Notes: a model not told the origin generated them from the sequence alone. Counted from the stretch's first letter, positions 23,587 through 36,745 are shown. The stretch is 64,000 nucleotides of DNA from Nereocystis luetkeana (GCA_031213475.1 JARUPZ010000011.1:6312513-6376512); one strand, 5' to 3'. Translations and numbers: made by a program.

Positions 23587-23808
23587 CTACTGGTTAGATG
23601 CAGAGCATACGACCTCTCCGCCATCTCGGTCCGTGCGAACAATTTCGTACGAAGTCGTCGCAATGTCCTCCTCAGGCACGAACCACTTCCCGGTGAGAGT
23701 ATAAAGGGAGCTGCCTTTGCGAACCGTGGTCGAAGGCTCGTCGAAAAACTCGCTCATGAGGGCCCGGGGCAGCACCGACCCGCAGGTCAAGTCGGCCGAG
23801 AGGGACAC
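23587..23808 (-). CDS. SMP-30-like gene, exon 7 (C-terminus)
   Basis: Residues 263-335 and a TAG stop, after a TCAACAG|GTG acceptor. GSSLYTLTGKWFVP and TTSYEIVRTDRD form the final blade; TYxIV-type endings are common in eukaryotic SMP-30-like proteins. It has one Cys near its start and one near the C-terminus, which could pair in an extracellular protein. Confidence 0.83.
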   Translation of the reverse strand: MSLSADLTCGSVLPRALMSEFFDEPSTTVRKGSSLYTLTGKWFVPEEDIATTSYEIVRTDRDGGEVVCSASNQ

Positions 23809-26611
23809 CTGTTGACACGAGTAGGTCCTGGGTTAGTAGCTGGACGCGGCATGGCAAGCGGTCATATTTTCGTGCCCCCCTGGGGGGTTCGTTTTTACAC
23901 GTTGATACCCCCAACGAGTATACTAATTGCATGTTTAGTAGCCTCTTGATCAACTCCTCTAGGACGTGCACAGCAGATGTGTGTATTTCGTCCAAGATGT
24001 AACGAAATTCCTGCCCATTTGCCTCAGTTCGGCAGTTCGACACCGATCCACGGGTAGTCGGTGCGCCAGAAACGGTGCCCGTATCAGATGCCTAGGTGAT
24101 TAGGGGTGAACCTTTCGGGGGGTATCGGAGTGCAGTTTGTTGTGCGGTTTCGTTCGTGTCGTCTTGTCCTCAGACAATATGTGAGTCAATGCAGTGTCTA
24201 CATATATTTAGTACCTACATCAGCAGGATATATCTGTACTCCATGAGCGCCTTTGAACCTTATGAAGAAAAGGGACTATAAGCTCCACTGGCATGGTCAC
24301 CGTGTTTCGTGACCTATACAACGGCATTGGCGTAGACACTTGCTACGGCGGCAGCAGGGGTGCACCTCATAAATTGCTGAAACTCTTCAATTTTGAGAGC
24401 TCCCTATCTTCCCCCACCCAAATACTCATGCCGAGGAAGCGTCTACGAAATGATTAAGCTCGGCGTACAGGAGTACCTCCATAAATAAAAAATACAACCA
24501 AAGTGAACGATCATGGGGAGTACCTAAATCGAGGAGACCCCGTGTGCTGAAGGAGAGACGCGCTACAGAAGGGGAGCGGGTTTTTGTTTTGTTTAGTCTC
24601 CTATGTCAAGGGCGCCTACAGGAGTACCTAGTCCGAAACAAACTGTCGAAGCAAACCGTCTCTTCCTTGATTGAGGAAAAACGTGAGGGCCCCACGATAA
24701 ACCGGCGAAAAACTAACAGAAGAATTGCAAAATGTACTGGCATTGATATGTACTGTACTTCATTCTCAGTTGACGAGGAAGCTCCGTCAAAGCCAGACCC
24801 CCCCACCCTCTCCGAACCACCCCCCCCTTAAACCATAGCATGTCCCGAGTGCTACTATTATATAATGCTTCTATCATAAGGCGCCTCAATATCACCCTTA
24901 CTACGGTAGGGAGGCACCTGCAATTTTCTGAGTCTCCTTGGTTTTGGGAAGCTCTGTATATCACCCGGCAACGGATTTGTGAAACAGTGGACGCTTATGT
25001 AGCCTGATGAGCACTTCTATGGCCTATCCTAGGTCTCTATCGAAAAAGTATTGTCGAATCGAAACGATGTTGCGTGGTTCTGTTGTAGATAAGGCCAATA
25101 CGTCATGAATGATCTGACCAAAAAGTGCCAACCCTGTCGTAGTACGTGTGTTGTAACCGAATTTTAGTCACCTCAGTAATCTCGTTCCTGGTCCCTGCTA
25201 TGATGGTGTTCCGGACGACCCACAGCGTGTTCTTGCGGAGCACCTGCACCAAGCACCCGGACGAGCGGCACGAGGCGGTGAACATATTAGAAGATATATC
25301 CACATAGCAGAGAGAGCTCGCTTCTGGAGCGGCGCGATGATAAACACAACAATGATCACCTACCTCACATAATCGTTTCTTGCATCGCGTTCAACCAGCC
25401 GTGTAGTAGTAGTTGAGCAGGCGGGCATGATGTGCCCCGTGGAAACAGCGATGCTATAAAACAAAGTAACAGATAAGGTCTTGCTATGGCACCGACGGGA
25501 AATCGATGATTTCTCAGACTCGTGTTGTTGGCGCTGCAAGTGTAACTCACCCGCTCTTTCTATTTACGTATGCGTAGACGTTTTGCTAACTCTTTTCAGC
25601 TGGTCGTGCCCCCTATCCCACTATCGCTGGAATACCAGCAGTTCTCTTACCACGTACCCGGTATTTCGTCGGTATTTCGTTATGCTTAGTGGGCTTTCGG
25701 ATTGGTCATAATGACACGAACTAGTACATATATTCGCTTTTATCAAAACTCGGTTATTACCTGTGAGGTTCTGAAGCTTTTTTAAGGCGAGGAGGGGCCT
25801 CAAACAATGCAGGTGCTACTTCTCCTCCCACCGTGGCGATGCGATGGACTACCGTCGCTTAGCTTTGAATGATGCCTCGCGCTTGGTGAAAGTTCTGAGA
25901 ATTTTGCTTGTTCGACTCGTGGTACGACAAGGGATGGCATTTTTCGGCAAAACCATTTCTGGCAGACGCGGATACTCAACTTTGCCCAATATCGTCCATC
26001 CGATTTGTTTTTTTTTAATACATCTCGAACAGTTTGTACCAATCTAGGCCGAAGGTTTTAGGTTACCAGTCGTTTATCTCAATATCGGTTTCTATGGGGG
26101 CAGTCTAGAGTTCTCTTCAAGCGAGAAGCCCCACGAGTAGTACCAGATACATGCTATCCCTTCTCCGACCGCAGCTTAGCTTTAGCTCATGAACATATCA
26201 TCGAAATGCCATCAACATGACAGAAATAAATGCAATGATCGCTTCAGCCACGTTCGACCACGGACTGCAACCAAAGTTGGCCGTACTCTCACAATTTACG
26301 AAACGCAGCGACGCGAACTATTTATTTCGGAATCATTAGGTCTGTACACTCGATGGCCAAAACCTCACCATCCCGTCTCCTCCTTTCAATAGCGCACCAC
26401 CCAGATCGATTTGGGCCGCTTCTCCGGTTTGAGGGTCCACCGTGTACAGGTTGCCTGTGGCCATGTTCACGACTATGAGGGTCTTGCCGTCGTCCGTGAC
26501 CTGACGAAGACAACCCGAAATAAATCGTAGCAACAGTCAGCAACGAGCCCGCTTGTCTGAGCTATTTTACTGGGCAGGAAAACCGATGTGAGGCGTGCTT
26601 ACATCTATACA

Positions 26612-26645
<34 letters not shown>

Positions 26646-29600
26646 CATACATACAAAAAAAGTGCGTAGACGCGCTTGTGCGACGGTACGGGTTCATATC
26701 GCCCCAAGGCTTCCTGAGGATCCTCATTCGGGTGAAGTTCTATTCTTCCACCCTGATCAACCTACACGAAACATCTCACGCTTAACCCTGTCGGGACTTG
26801 CGAGTGGAACAGTGCGCACGGTAAAAAAAGTGACGGGATTCAGCAGTGGCCTCTGCGTGATTAGGGGAACGACATGAAAGCGACGTCCGAGTTTCAGTGC
26901 GAGAGGTGGTCGCGGCACAGGCTCGACATGATCCTAGACCCTCACTGCTGGGCACCCACCGCTGCTCGGTGACGGCTGAAACACTCGAAAGTTATCATTG
27001 TTTTGGTCGGTCACTCTCTCGGGGTTCCAAAAGGGATCAACCCGATGATCGATCGAACCCATGGCCTTAGGTCTTAAACGGAATAAAACGTGGCGAAAAA
27101 CGAACCGGTAAGACACGCTTCATTGGGGAGTAGTTTCCTCAGGTGATAAGCCGCCAGTCGGTCATATATATATGGTTCGACCAAAAGGCGGTACCCCTAT
27201 CATAGCTTACGCGTATTTATTTATGGGCTAGGTGCTTTCAAGGTGCGATACGTATGCAGGAAGCGCATGTTATATCTATAGCCTACGTTTAAACGTTCGT
27301 CGGCCGTTGAGCGATAGGGAGCAGAACACTTCGACCTCGGATGCGTGTGGGCTACCATATTATGGTAGACGTATCGGCGTCGCGCATTCGGCCTCCCTGA
27401 GATACAAACATGAGGCCGTCACGTGGGCAGTAAATGTCTGGTCGTAAACCTATACGCGCACCTCGACTCCGTTTGCATTGACCACCTCGATGCCGAATTC
27501 ATTGGGCCCCGAGACCATGGTGAATTCTGATCCGAGGGGGATGGTGACAGGCACAGTGTCCTCTCCGTCTTGAAGTTTTCCGGTGTCCCGGTCCAAAGGC
27601 ACCTGCACAACGTAAAACTCCACGGATCAAGCTGTAGAACATTTCATCGCCAGCCATGTAAAAGGGTACCCTACTCTTTGTTTCCATCAGAGCCTGAAGA
27701 CAGTACGCCCCCAAACATACGGTCTTCGGTCTTTTCGAGTACGCGTCAGGCTGGCCCACCGGGTAGCACCCAGAAACGTAAACATAGTGTGTTTACTCGG
27801 GACGATAACGTAAACACCGCTGGTTGGCGTCATTGAAGATATCTTCATGAATATCCTAACGGCCTTCATTTTTGTGTTCAAAGTGGTATTTCAATTCAGA
27901 TATCCTTAATTGTCAACTATCTCACGTACAGTAAGTACTACAGTAGTTTCAGTATTAATTATGTGTGTTTTTCATCCTACTCTCGTGCGCCACCCGAACA
28001 CTCATGACCGCGTGATCCTCCTACCCCCTGCCCCCACCACCAAGCAACTCTCAGTGTGCCCGGCGAAGACAGAGGCGCCTCAGACAAAACTCGGCGAGTG
28101 ATGAACAACGTACTTTGGTCTCCCGGGTGTTGCACATAATCACTATAGGTACCTTCTTTCATTTGAGAGGTAGAGCGCTCGAATCCGGACGTTAGAAGCG
28201 TGAGTAAAAATTATTATTCCTTTGTACTTTGTTCTGCTGGGTTGAGTGGCTGTGTTCGTAGGCTGGCTAACGGGTGGGGGGGGTGGGGAATCGGTAGTGG
28301 GCGGTTGGGAGGGTTGAACTCCTCCCGCGGCAGGGTTGTACCGTTTTTTTGCTCTATTCTGTCTGACCGGTTGCGCTTCTCAAGTGATTAACTATTGGTA
28401 AACCGCTTATTACGGGGGGCCATAGTAAGTGGAACCAAATAGTGTTAGTAAAAAAAACGATATATTATATGGATTTTTGTCTCTACCGTAGGTCCTTTTT
28501 AGTATGGCCCCCGTGATTGTATGATAATTTTACAAGTAGAAACTTTCTTTCAGGACTAGAGCGCACATACATACATGTTGGTCGGGTTTCCGCGGACTAA
28601 TTTCTTTGAAGTCATGTTAAAGGTGAAATATTGAGCTCTTCATGCGAGGAGCTCAGAAAATTGTAAGCGGCCCCTCCTGTCCTAATGGTGCTCGTTGGCA
28701 GTCGAGTGGGTGAGCATTGAGCTCCTCATCCGAGCAGCTCATAAAACACGCCGCCACTCCTATCATAACAACAGTGCTCGTTGGTGGGTGAGCAGTGGGG
28801 TGGGTAGTTGGGAGGATTGGTGGGTGGGTGGGGTTAGGTGCCCGTGGTACGTTGCGTAGCATTAATGTGTATTCCTCTGGTTGGTGTTGGAACGCACCAC
28901 TACTTGTGCTATAGTGCCAGTCTTGCGTTTGCGTAGCCGTCGCCCCTCCGCTGAGCCATTTCTCGGTGGATGCCTCTAAACCAAGAATCTCACCGTGTAG
29001 AACTGAGCCCGCATGGATTCGGTGATGTAGGCAGCCGTGTCCGTCAGTATGACATCATTCACAAACGTGGAGTCGTTGGTACCGGCCAGGTTGTAGTCCG
29101 CGACAAGGCTAAAGTCCGAGGTGTCGTAGATGCGAGCCCGGCCTTCGACGAACGAGCGAGCGCAAAGGGTAGAATCCAATCAGTTTGGATTGCGTATATT
29201 CATACCGTGGGTGCTCTTTTGAGAATGCCGTTTATTTACAGAGATTGGCAAGGGCACAACCTATCTTCGTGATCAATGTGAACTGTCGACCACAGTACAG
29301 CAGTCCATCCACTCAACGCTCAGTAGCATGGAGTACTCGTGCAGCCCTAAAAAGGCAGGATCATAACAGCCCGTGTTGATAAATCAATCTACGTACTGGT
29401 TTGAAGGCACCCACCCGTGCGAGTGCTGGTAACAATTACACGGCGGAACTACATCAAACCACGTTCAATTTATGCGGCGCAACATCCATAACGTACAACC
29501 GTACAAACGAGTTATAAAATCCAAGCATCACAGCAGCAGCGACTACAGCAGCTGCTCGTCCCCCGGAAAAAAATGCTCACAGTTGGAGCCATCCCGTACA

Positions 29601-32600
29601 AAAAATCGACAGTTTTATCAATATTTGTACAATGAAAAGTTTTGAACTTGTTGCAAAGTCATATTACCCTCCATTATCCGGGTTATAGAGTATCAGTGCG
29701 TAGAATAATTATGTGAATTGTCCTGTTGACCCCGGTGGCATCCATGGCCTATATCCTTGACAAGGAAACACATATAGAATACGCGCGAACGGCTTATCAT
29801 ACAATTTGGAAATTTAGGGAAAATGGGATATATAGACGAGACGTATTACGCAGCTAGCTTGCAAAGTTGAGTATCAACTATATAATCAGTCGAACTCACA
29901 GCCTCCGTATTTCACACACAAAAAAAAAAGAAGTTACGAGAAGACAATGTTTGGTTGATCGTCAGAGCGTTCAAGTATAGGCAGGCTTCCATGAGTAAGC
30001 AGTAAGGAACGACGCTGCGGGTCCGCCAGTACAACGGCCCGTAGGACACATGAAAATCTTTTTTGGCTTCCAGACGCCAGTCAGTTAGTGTAACCACTAC
30101 CAGCTTCCCGCCTGCCAAGGGTGTGCCAACTACTAATGGATTCCCGGATACGTTTATTTCGCAGGTGCTGCAGATTGCTGTACAAAAATAATCTGAAGAT
30201 CAAATCACTATTGACAGCCGTTTTTTTCCAGCAATGCCCCCAGTAAACAATATGAAAATTAACATTCCCGACAAATGTTTTTTTCCACTCTGTGTAGTAT
30301 ATTTTAAACCGAACGACGGCCTCAAACATGCATATAACATATTTCGAAAAAACGGATCTATACGTACACCCTGGTTTAACCCTTTTAGAACTGCAATCCC
30401 GTTTTGGGGACAAACCGAACAAATTTCAAGTAGTTTGGACCCCAAACAGGACTGCGGTTCTAAAGTGGTTAATGGGGTGTACAACGCGTACCATAGTCTG
30501 AACTACTCAAGCTACACCAGGTGCTGTTGATATCATATATCTGTCCGACACACAAAAATGTTTCAGTCCCTGTTACAAATACTTGTCATCCGACAATGTT
30601 CAGCATGAGCTTCAACGTTGATCACCCAAAACATTCCTGAAAGGAGAACCCCCCGGATACGAAGGAACCCTATCCACAAGGGCTATCTACGTTCTATTCT
30701 TGACACATCCCGCGAATTATTCTCCCCAAATTCCAAAAAATAAACTAGAGGCCGTACAATATATTTTTCATGTGCCCGAATTCGGAAAGTATATAATTCA
30801 TTTTTTTCAGTACGGAATGTAGAAGTAGGAAATTATAAATTATCAAATATACCAGGTAATAAACTATGTTTTCCCATCAGGTTGCACCCTGAATCGGGAT
30901 ATAAAAATATTATCGCATACAGTAAAATATACCAGGTAATAAACTATGTTTTCCCATCAGGTTGCACCCTGAATCGGGATATAAAAATATAATCGCATAC
31001 AGTCAAGTGAATATGACTACGCAGGTCGCCATCTCGAGGAGGGTATCACGATTCATACTCCAGCTTAGTTAGGGATCGTCAGGAATCGATAAGGAGCAGG
31101 AAGGGAGGAGATGACAGACCCACACAGATGGTGTGGGGATGGTGCTCGATGCGGGTTGGGATTCAAGAGTCGAAGTAACGAGCCATATTAAGATGTAGGA
31201 GTGAGCATAAACAACACAGACATAGAGTATCGTGAAAAAAACATAAAATAAGTAGACACAGAAGGTAGATAGACTTGGTGTATACGTTTCCTTCGTATAC
31301 GGATATTTCTTCTTTCAAGAATGTTTTGATTGATCAACGTGAAAGCTCATGCTGCACAACATTACAATTAAATTGTCGGATGGCAAGCCCAATAATTATT
31401 TAATAGTTGAAAAAAATAATGATTTGATGATGGTGGAAACCGAAACTAGGGGCGGGTGGCTGGTAGTCTGAATAAATGCTAAATACGAGAAATGTCGCAA
31501 ATCACATCCGAGTTGACAGCAAGCAAGCAAGCACGTATCTCCCCCCTCCGTACAACTGCTACAGCGGTAGTAGGTCGATGTTTTTCAAAGCTCCCTCGGA
31601 TAGCCTATCCAGCGCTCTGGATGGGAGGAGAATACGTAAAAGTTTTACCGGGAAGGACGGTATGAGTGGGTGAAAATTGCTGATTTAGAGTAGTAGTGGC
31701 CCATCTATAGACTAAGTGCCGGTTGCCGCTCTATAGCCGCTATTACTGGCTATAGCACATACATGCCGGTTCTTGAATATATAGGGGAACCACCACTGTA
31801 ATTAGTTTAAGCTTTTGCGAACAATTTCAGTCCCACCTCCGAGACGCAATATATATGTACCACCACTACTGTAGTATTATACATACTAATAATTTTTTCG
31901 GCAAGCATCCAAATTACCGTTTCGAGGATAAAACACCCCACTCACGACTAGAACCAAATTCTAGACACACACGCTGTTGAAAACAAAATCGCTGAGACTC
32001 AGGGTAAACGATCACCATCCACGTCGGTGTAAAATTAACGTTTTTTTTGCTGAAACGGGGTCCGGTTTTGTTCGTTTCGTCCTGGGTTTCAGTATATATA
32101 TATGGGATTTTTTACCCGAGACTGGCCATTTTGAAATTTTATTGATATCGATACCCTGAGGCTCCTACTGTATGTGCCCCCAAGGTATAATGCGGAACCC
32201 GACGAAGACAAACATATTAATACGGCTGGCGCTACACATATCTCGTACGTGTACGCACGCATTCCGCCCAACAATGTAGAGACAAGATACATACTCATCC
32301 ATCCTTCCACTGGCGCCCGGTAATGGCGCCGTGGTGGCTCAGAATTGTTTCTCGATTTTGATGCCTCTATCATCGTAGAACGCCTCTTTTCAGGATATAC
32401 AGCACCACAACAAGAGCGAAAAACAAACAGAATCGCGGAGAAAGCGAATGATCCGTTCAACTCGGGGCGTCGTTGGGAAACAACGGCGGGTGTACTTTAC
32501 GCACTGTGTTGGTTCTTTCGAATACCAATCGGCAGTAAGTAGTACCTACAAAATAGGCAGGGTATTCTCAAATTTAAATGAGACCTGTCGAAGCCGTACT

Positions 32601-34891
32601 GCTCTATAGCATTAGGATTTCCATTGATATATGCGCTTGATGGACTCGCTTGCTTACGGCCTACGAGTAGCCAACAGGTAGAATCGAAATGTGTCCCCTT
32701 CGCTAACGGGCAGTCAGTAGGTTTGTGGTTCTATTTTCCCCCATCAACATCATGGGGGGTTTAACGACTGGCATTATTATGACGTAGTGGAGTATTTCGA
32801 GGGTGATGCTCCCCCCAAAAAGTTTAATCAGCCAATGTGTGTGTGTCATTTCTTCACATCAAGGCGCTCTTTCTACCCAACTCTTCGTCATATAGTTAGT
32901 GTTACACTGATCAAGTCTCCGCGCCTGCCGTACGCGGTACAGAGAGGCTCGCTTATAACTCGACAGCAGCCGCTAACATTCAAGGCAGTGGTCTCAAAAA
33001 GCCAGGCAAGCAATGCATGGGTGGGGATGGACACACTTCGGAGCGTGTTCCCTAGCACACATTAAGCGTGTCGTCATATATGCCGTGTTCACCTGTGAAC
33101 CCCCCGCAGACGTACAAATATCCCGAGCGCTTGTCGTAGGTCAGGCCGGTTGCCATCCCGCCGGCGTCCTCTACCATGATCTTGCCTTCGCCGGTGCTGA
33201 GATCCCCCTTCCATATAGATCCAGCTGCTCGAAGCATACCAGGTGCCACGGTGACAAATGTTTGCACGACGAGCCACACAGCGGAGACGCGGCAATCAAA
33301 ACTTGGGATTAGCTCAACACCGCATGTATGTATGTTGTCTCGGAGAAAACATCCATGGCAGCAAGGAAGGGTGGTCCCTCCTAACATGACGTCGAAGACG
33401 GTTGCTCAGCCCGACCCGACCATAATTTCTATGCGCTATAGAGCAGTCCTGAAACTTATACGCTGGATGAAAAGGTACCATACATACCAGAGTGACCCTC
33501 ACTGCAGCTTCTTACTCGGGGAGATCAACTGGCCAGTGGCCAGAAAATACTGAGCTGGAAAACGTACAACCCTCGCCGCCAGATGAAAGTCCTCGTCTTC
33601 AGGAGGCAGCGTAGAGCAGCGTAGGGCACCGCAGCATGGTAGGCAACGTACAGATCCACCAGTCGGGCATCATACGTACCAATCGACGCTTGCTACCTTA
33701 GAGGTAACATTTGTTTTTTCAATTCTGCTTGGCCGATGGCGCTAGGAGACCGAGGAACCACCCAGCATCGAGTGGTTAGACGATCATTACTCGTCACAGA
33801 ATGAGCTAATGGAATTGATCATCGGATTAAGCGTGTATGTTTTCCCGATTGAAACCAACGTTTGGGAGAGGCCTGGAGTCCCTCGAGCGAGGAACCTCAT
33901 AAAATTGCAGGTGCATCACCTCGATCATACCGTAACATGCGTCATCTTTATTTTTTCGAACGTTAGAGGGTGTGGGATCAGTTTTTTTTTTCACTTCTGG
34001 CAAATGGGCATACCTTTACATATATATATATATTATATATATATATATATACGTTCACTGTGGTGTTCGGAGTGCCGAGGGAGTGTTGCTTCTAGAAAAT
34101 GCTGAAGGCTTAAATTGTTCTGTGCACTCCTTCTTTCATGCCAGTGCAAGTGTATGCCTTCGGATAAAATATAAGTGAATATACCCCAGTGGAAACCTTT
34201 TTTATCTACAGCACTAGCAGTGCCACTTCAGTACGGTAAGCTGATATATGGGGCATTCTTGCGTCCGAGTTAGTTTTCCACGACCAGTTGGGGTTTGAGC
34301 AGCATCTCAGTTTGCAAAAGAATGTTGCGCTAAAGTATCCAATAACTCGTGCGGTTCCGGCCTCTACGATAGCATTAATCCAAGCTTCATTCAAGCCGAA
34401 AGCGGTCGGGGTCGGGCGTGCCTTCACAAGCACTGCGGAGCGTGCCTAACATTCGGAGGGTGGCTTACAGCACCAGTTGTTCGAGAAAACGATCGACACG
34501 CATCACAAGAGGCAAAAATACCTAACCCCTACCCTTACCCTAAACCGAACCTTGAGTAAATCAGAGCATCCCCAACCCTGACCCTGCGCCAATCAGAGCA
34601 ACCCCAACCCTGGCCCTGAGCTGATCAGACAAAATTACGATTAAGTGTTAAGTTCTACTGAATATTCGTTCGCAAGGGCTCCGCGAGCGGGCCCACATGC
34701 CCCCGTAGACTATGCAACACGTTAGACTTACTGTCACTAAAAGACCCGACGTAGACCGTCCACTCTTCGGCAAGTGTGATCCCCTCCGGGGCAAATCCGG
34801 TCGGAAGGTCGATGATATCCAGACGTGAGCTTGCCGTCACGGCGGAAGCCGCGATCGCCAGCATGGCCACAAAGAAACCTTGAACACCCAT
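23587..34891 (-). CDS. Secreted SMP-30/gluconolactonase-like beta-propeller protein, seven exons, complete
   Basis: Exons 34891-34732, 33224-33093, 29142-28994, 27602-27462, 26500-26369, 25243-25172 and 23808-23587 join to 1008 nt: 335 residues plus TAG. Intron phases are 1,1,0,0,0,0 and every junction has GT donor and AG acceptor. A signal peptide (GFFVAMLAIAASAVTA) is followed by a six-bladed-propeller sequence. Putative metal-site residues by family analogy are Glu36 (APEGI), Asn126 (TFVNDV) and Asp236 (GGDGM). SMP-30-family enzymes hydrolyse lactones or esters using a divalent metal; the substrate here cannot be told. The signal peptide predicts secretion. Length is normal for the family, without frameshift or stop. 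Introns of 1-4 kb contain MITEs and microsatellites. Confidence 0.85.
25172..25243 (-). CDS. SMP-30-like gene, exon 6 (24 codons)
   Basis: Residues 239-262 between TGGTGCAG|GTG and ACTGAG|GTGACT, phase 0. VLRKNTLWVVRNT follows DGM of exon 5 exactly as the family's DGMV....LYVVQN strand does. Too short to stand out as an open frame on its own. Confidence 0.82.
26369..26500 (-). CDS. SMP-30-like gene, exon 5
   Basis: Residues 195-238 between CGTCAG|GTC and GGGATG|GTGAGG, phase 0. VTDDGKTLIVVN, then TGNLYTVDPQTGEA and GGDGM; the Asp in GGDGM corresponds to the conserved catalytic or metal-site Asp. This is the clearest family signature in the gene. Confidence 0.88.
26606..26656 (+). repeat. (CATA)n microsatellite
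   Basis: About 12 CATA units with one ATATA interruption, inside SMP-30-like intron 4. A second CATA tract lies at 43371-43411. Confidence 0.9.
27462..27602 (-). CDS. SMP-30-like gene, exon 4
   Basis: Residues 148-194 between TTGTGCAG|GTG and GAG|GTGCGC, phase 0. VPLDRDTGKLQ continues the strand from exon 3 (AQFYT), and NANGVE leads into VTDDGKTLIVVN of exon 5, as family members read ANG.V...GKTL. Confidence 0.83.
28410..28515 (+). mobile_element. MITE family A, copy 2 (diverged)
   Basis: Starts TTACGGGGGGCCATAGTAAG and ends TATGGCCCCCGTGA in the third SMP-30-like intron. It keeps the AAATAGTGTTAGTAAAAA core of the family but is the most diverged copy; the left flank is TA. Confidence 0.75.
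28629..28800 (+). repeat. Degenerate 87-bp tandem duplication
   Basis: ATTGAGCTC...GAGGAGCTCA...CTCCT...GTGCTCGTTGG recurs with a period of about 87 bp. The GAGCTC-rich half can fold on itself. Confidence 0.6.
28994..29142 (-). CDS. SMP-30-like gene, exon 3
   Basis: Residues 98-147. Acceptor CGAAG|GC (atypical AAG) restores FTG-RARIYD; donor TACACG|GTGAGA, phase 0. It carries TFVNDVILTDTAAYITES, the conserved Asn-Asp motif followed by the tyrosine/threonine strand of the next blade. Confidence 0.82.
30376..30472. mobile_element. MITE family B, copy 2
   Basis: A 97-bp near-palindrome, TTAACCCTTTTAGAACTGCA...TGCGGTTCTAAAGTGGTTAA, in SMP-30-like intron 2. The arms match copy 1 at 16697 and the half-copy at 46154. 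Confidence 0.8.
30845..31003 (+). repeat. 80-bp tandem duplication, nearly identical
   Basis: Two units of 80 bp starting AAATATACCAGGTAAT at 30845 and 30925; I see a single T/A difference near the end. Both contain the TACCAGGTA motif, so the motif predates the duplication. Confidence 0.92.
33093..33224 (-). CDS. SMP-30-like gene, exon 2
   Basis: Residues 54-97. Acceptor GAGCAG|CT, donor ACAG|GTGAAC, phase 1 at both ends. GSIWKGDLSTGEG and GLTYDKRSGYLYVCGG are typical propeller-blade strands of the family. Confidence 0.85.
34732..34891 (-). CDS. SMP-30-like gene, exon 1
   Basis: Residues 1-53. The ATG at 34891 is preceded by ACC and begins the signal peptide. It ends VYVGSFSD plus one base at a strong GTAAGT donor (phase 1). 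It contains the APEGI motif whose Glu is usually a metal ligand in this family. Confidence 0.85.
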
Positions 34892-36120
34892 GGTGTACGT
34901 TGAGTATGCCTGCTGCCAGACGAGACGTTCGACACACAGGGAGAACGGCGTGGACGGGTCCAGGGAAAAAGTGATGTATTCGTGTCGGTATTCAATAAAC
35001 ACAACAGACGGTCCCACACCCATCCGGAAAGAAAGGCAAGAAGCTTGGCGGGGCTGAAATATTTGTCCTTGTGCGACCTTAAGCTTCGCACGTACTTTCC
35101 GTGCCCTTATGACGAACGGTGTACAACTATAGTGCAAAAATAGTTTTTTTGTCGCCAGTGATCTGGGGTCTGAGAGTATAGCTGGATATTCGGCATCTAT
35201 CTGGGACTCCAGGTATCAACCAATAGCAGGTGAAAAATCACTTGCACGTGTTCCGGCTAGACGTCGGCCAAATGGCACGGAAGGCTGTGTGAAACGTTTC
35301 AGGGTCAAACTCGAAACGAATCGCGTAAACTCCTCAGGGGAGGGCGGGGGTAGGAGGGTGGGGCGGGGCGTGTATTCTTCCGTTTTTTTATACTTGCGGT
35401 ATCGGTATAAATTTGACTTTTTTTAGCAATAACTTTCCTCGTGATTGGTCCTACGCACTCGGTTCTTCGAGATTCGAGCAACTGTTTCTACAAACATACC
35501 TTCAAGTACCTGGAATCAGCCAGCGCAGAAAGATTACACTCGAACAAAACTCGCGAAACCGCCAGAGTACCGTTGATTGTGTTCAAGGTCTGTGGTTGGT
35601 CGGGTTAATAGTTTCATGCTAGCGCCAGCCCTAGGCCTATAATCAAGCCACGATTTATGTCGCCCTCTTCCGTTGTCAGTCTACTTCCAAACACATGGCA
35701 TTCGTATACTTTGTTGTATTGCTTGGCGGACGCAGTCTGGGGTGTATGGCAGAAAAAAACCTTTTTACAGACCAAGGATCGATAATTTGTGTACTTAAAC
35801 CTAGGGTTGGCGATTTCATGGGGCGCCTGCCGAGGACCTGGCCAGGCTCCCGGCGGTCAATCGTACTGTAGAATAAGTGGCATATCGCTTCTGTGCGTGC
35901 TCGCAACCATAACTCTCATAAAGCAAACGACGCGTGTTTGGCACCCTGAAGGTAGATGGGGGGAGGGGACTGGAAAATCGCCCAAGAGGTTCGCTGGGGT
36001 CCGCTCCCCGCCTACTACGGACCGCAAGAGTAAATAGATGCGATGTGTTAATAAATATCTGCGTACAACTCGTTCGTATTGCGGGATAAACGAAAACGAA
36101 CACTAAAAACAACCACTGCA
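34892..36120. other. Upstream region of the SMP-30-like gene
   Basis: No exon recognised. The first few hundred bases should include the promoter and 5' UTR of the SMP-30-like gene, but no TATA-like or initiator element can be singled out. A G-rich patch lies at 35335-35370. Confidence 0.4.
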
Positions 36121-36745
36121 ACGACTAATACTACAAGAGCAAAATCAAGAACAAGAACAAGAACGAGAACAAGAACAAGAATATAAAAAATTGTACAAGA
36201 ACAAAAACAAGAACAAAAACAAGAACAAGAACAAGGACGATAACAAGAACGAGAACACGAACAAGAACAAGAACAAAAACAAAACACAATCAAGAGCGAG
36301 AACGAAAAAAAACATAACAAGGAAAGCAACACAACGACAAGTTACTGGAGCATATATCGACACAATCACCACTCCCCACGTTATGTCTACCACTTCGAGT
36401 ACAAGGGAGCAAGGGGTCCCTACGGGCTCACTGGAATACGCACCCCGGATATGGGTCGCCGGATTCAATAAATGCGAGGTGGGCATGAAGGAGCCGCGTA
36501 CTACTCATGATGCGAGACCTAGAGTAATATGTGCTGTCAGCAACAACCGACACAAAAGCGAAAACAAGAACCGAAACTAGAACGATTACAAGAGTAAGAA
36601 CAAGAGTAGAAACAAGTACAAGTACAGGAATAGGAACGAGAACGAGAACAAGAACAAGAGCAGGTAAATCAATAAACAAAGAGAGAACAAACAAGAACAG
36701 CAACAAGCACGAGCACAAGAACAAGAGAAGGGAAATTCACCAAAA
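36121..36745 (+). repeat. (AACAAG)n-type polypurine array in two blocks
   Basis: Blocks at about 36135-36320 and 36545-36745 of AACAAG/AACGAG-like units, almost purine-only except for regular C. They are separated by about 220 bp of ordinary sequence. Lys/Asn-rich plus frames and Leu/Phe/Val-rich minus frames are artefacts. Confidence 0.85.

Noticed and set aside
24544..24831. 95-codon plus-strand frame inside SMP-30-like intron 6
   Set aside because: Some protein-like character but no splice signals, start context or partner; kept out as probable chance.
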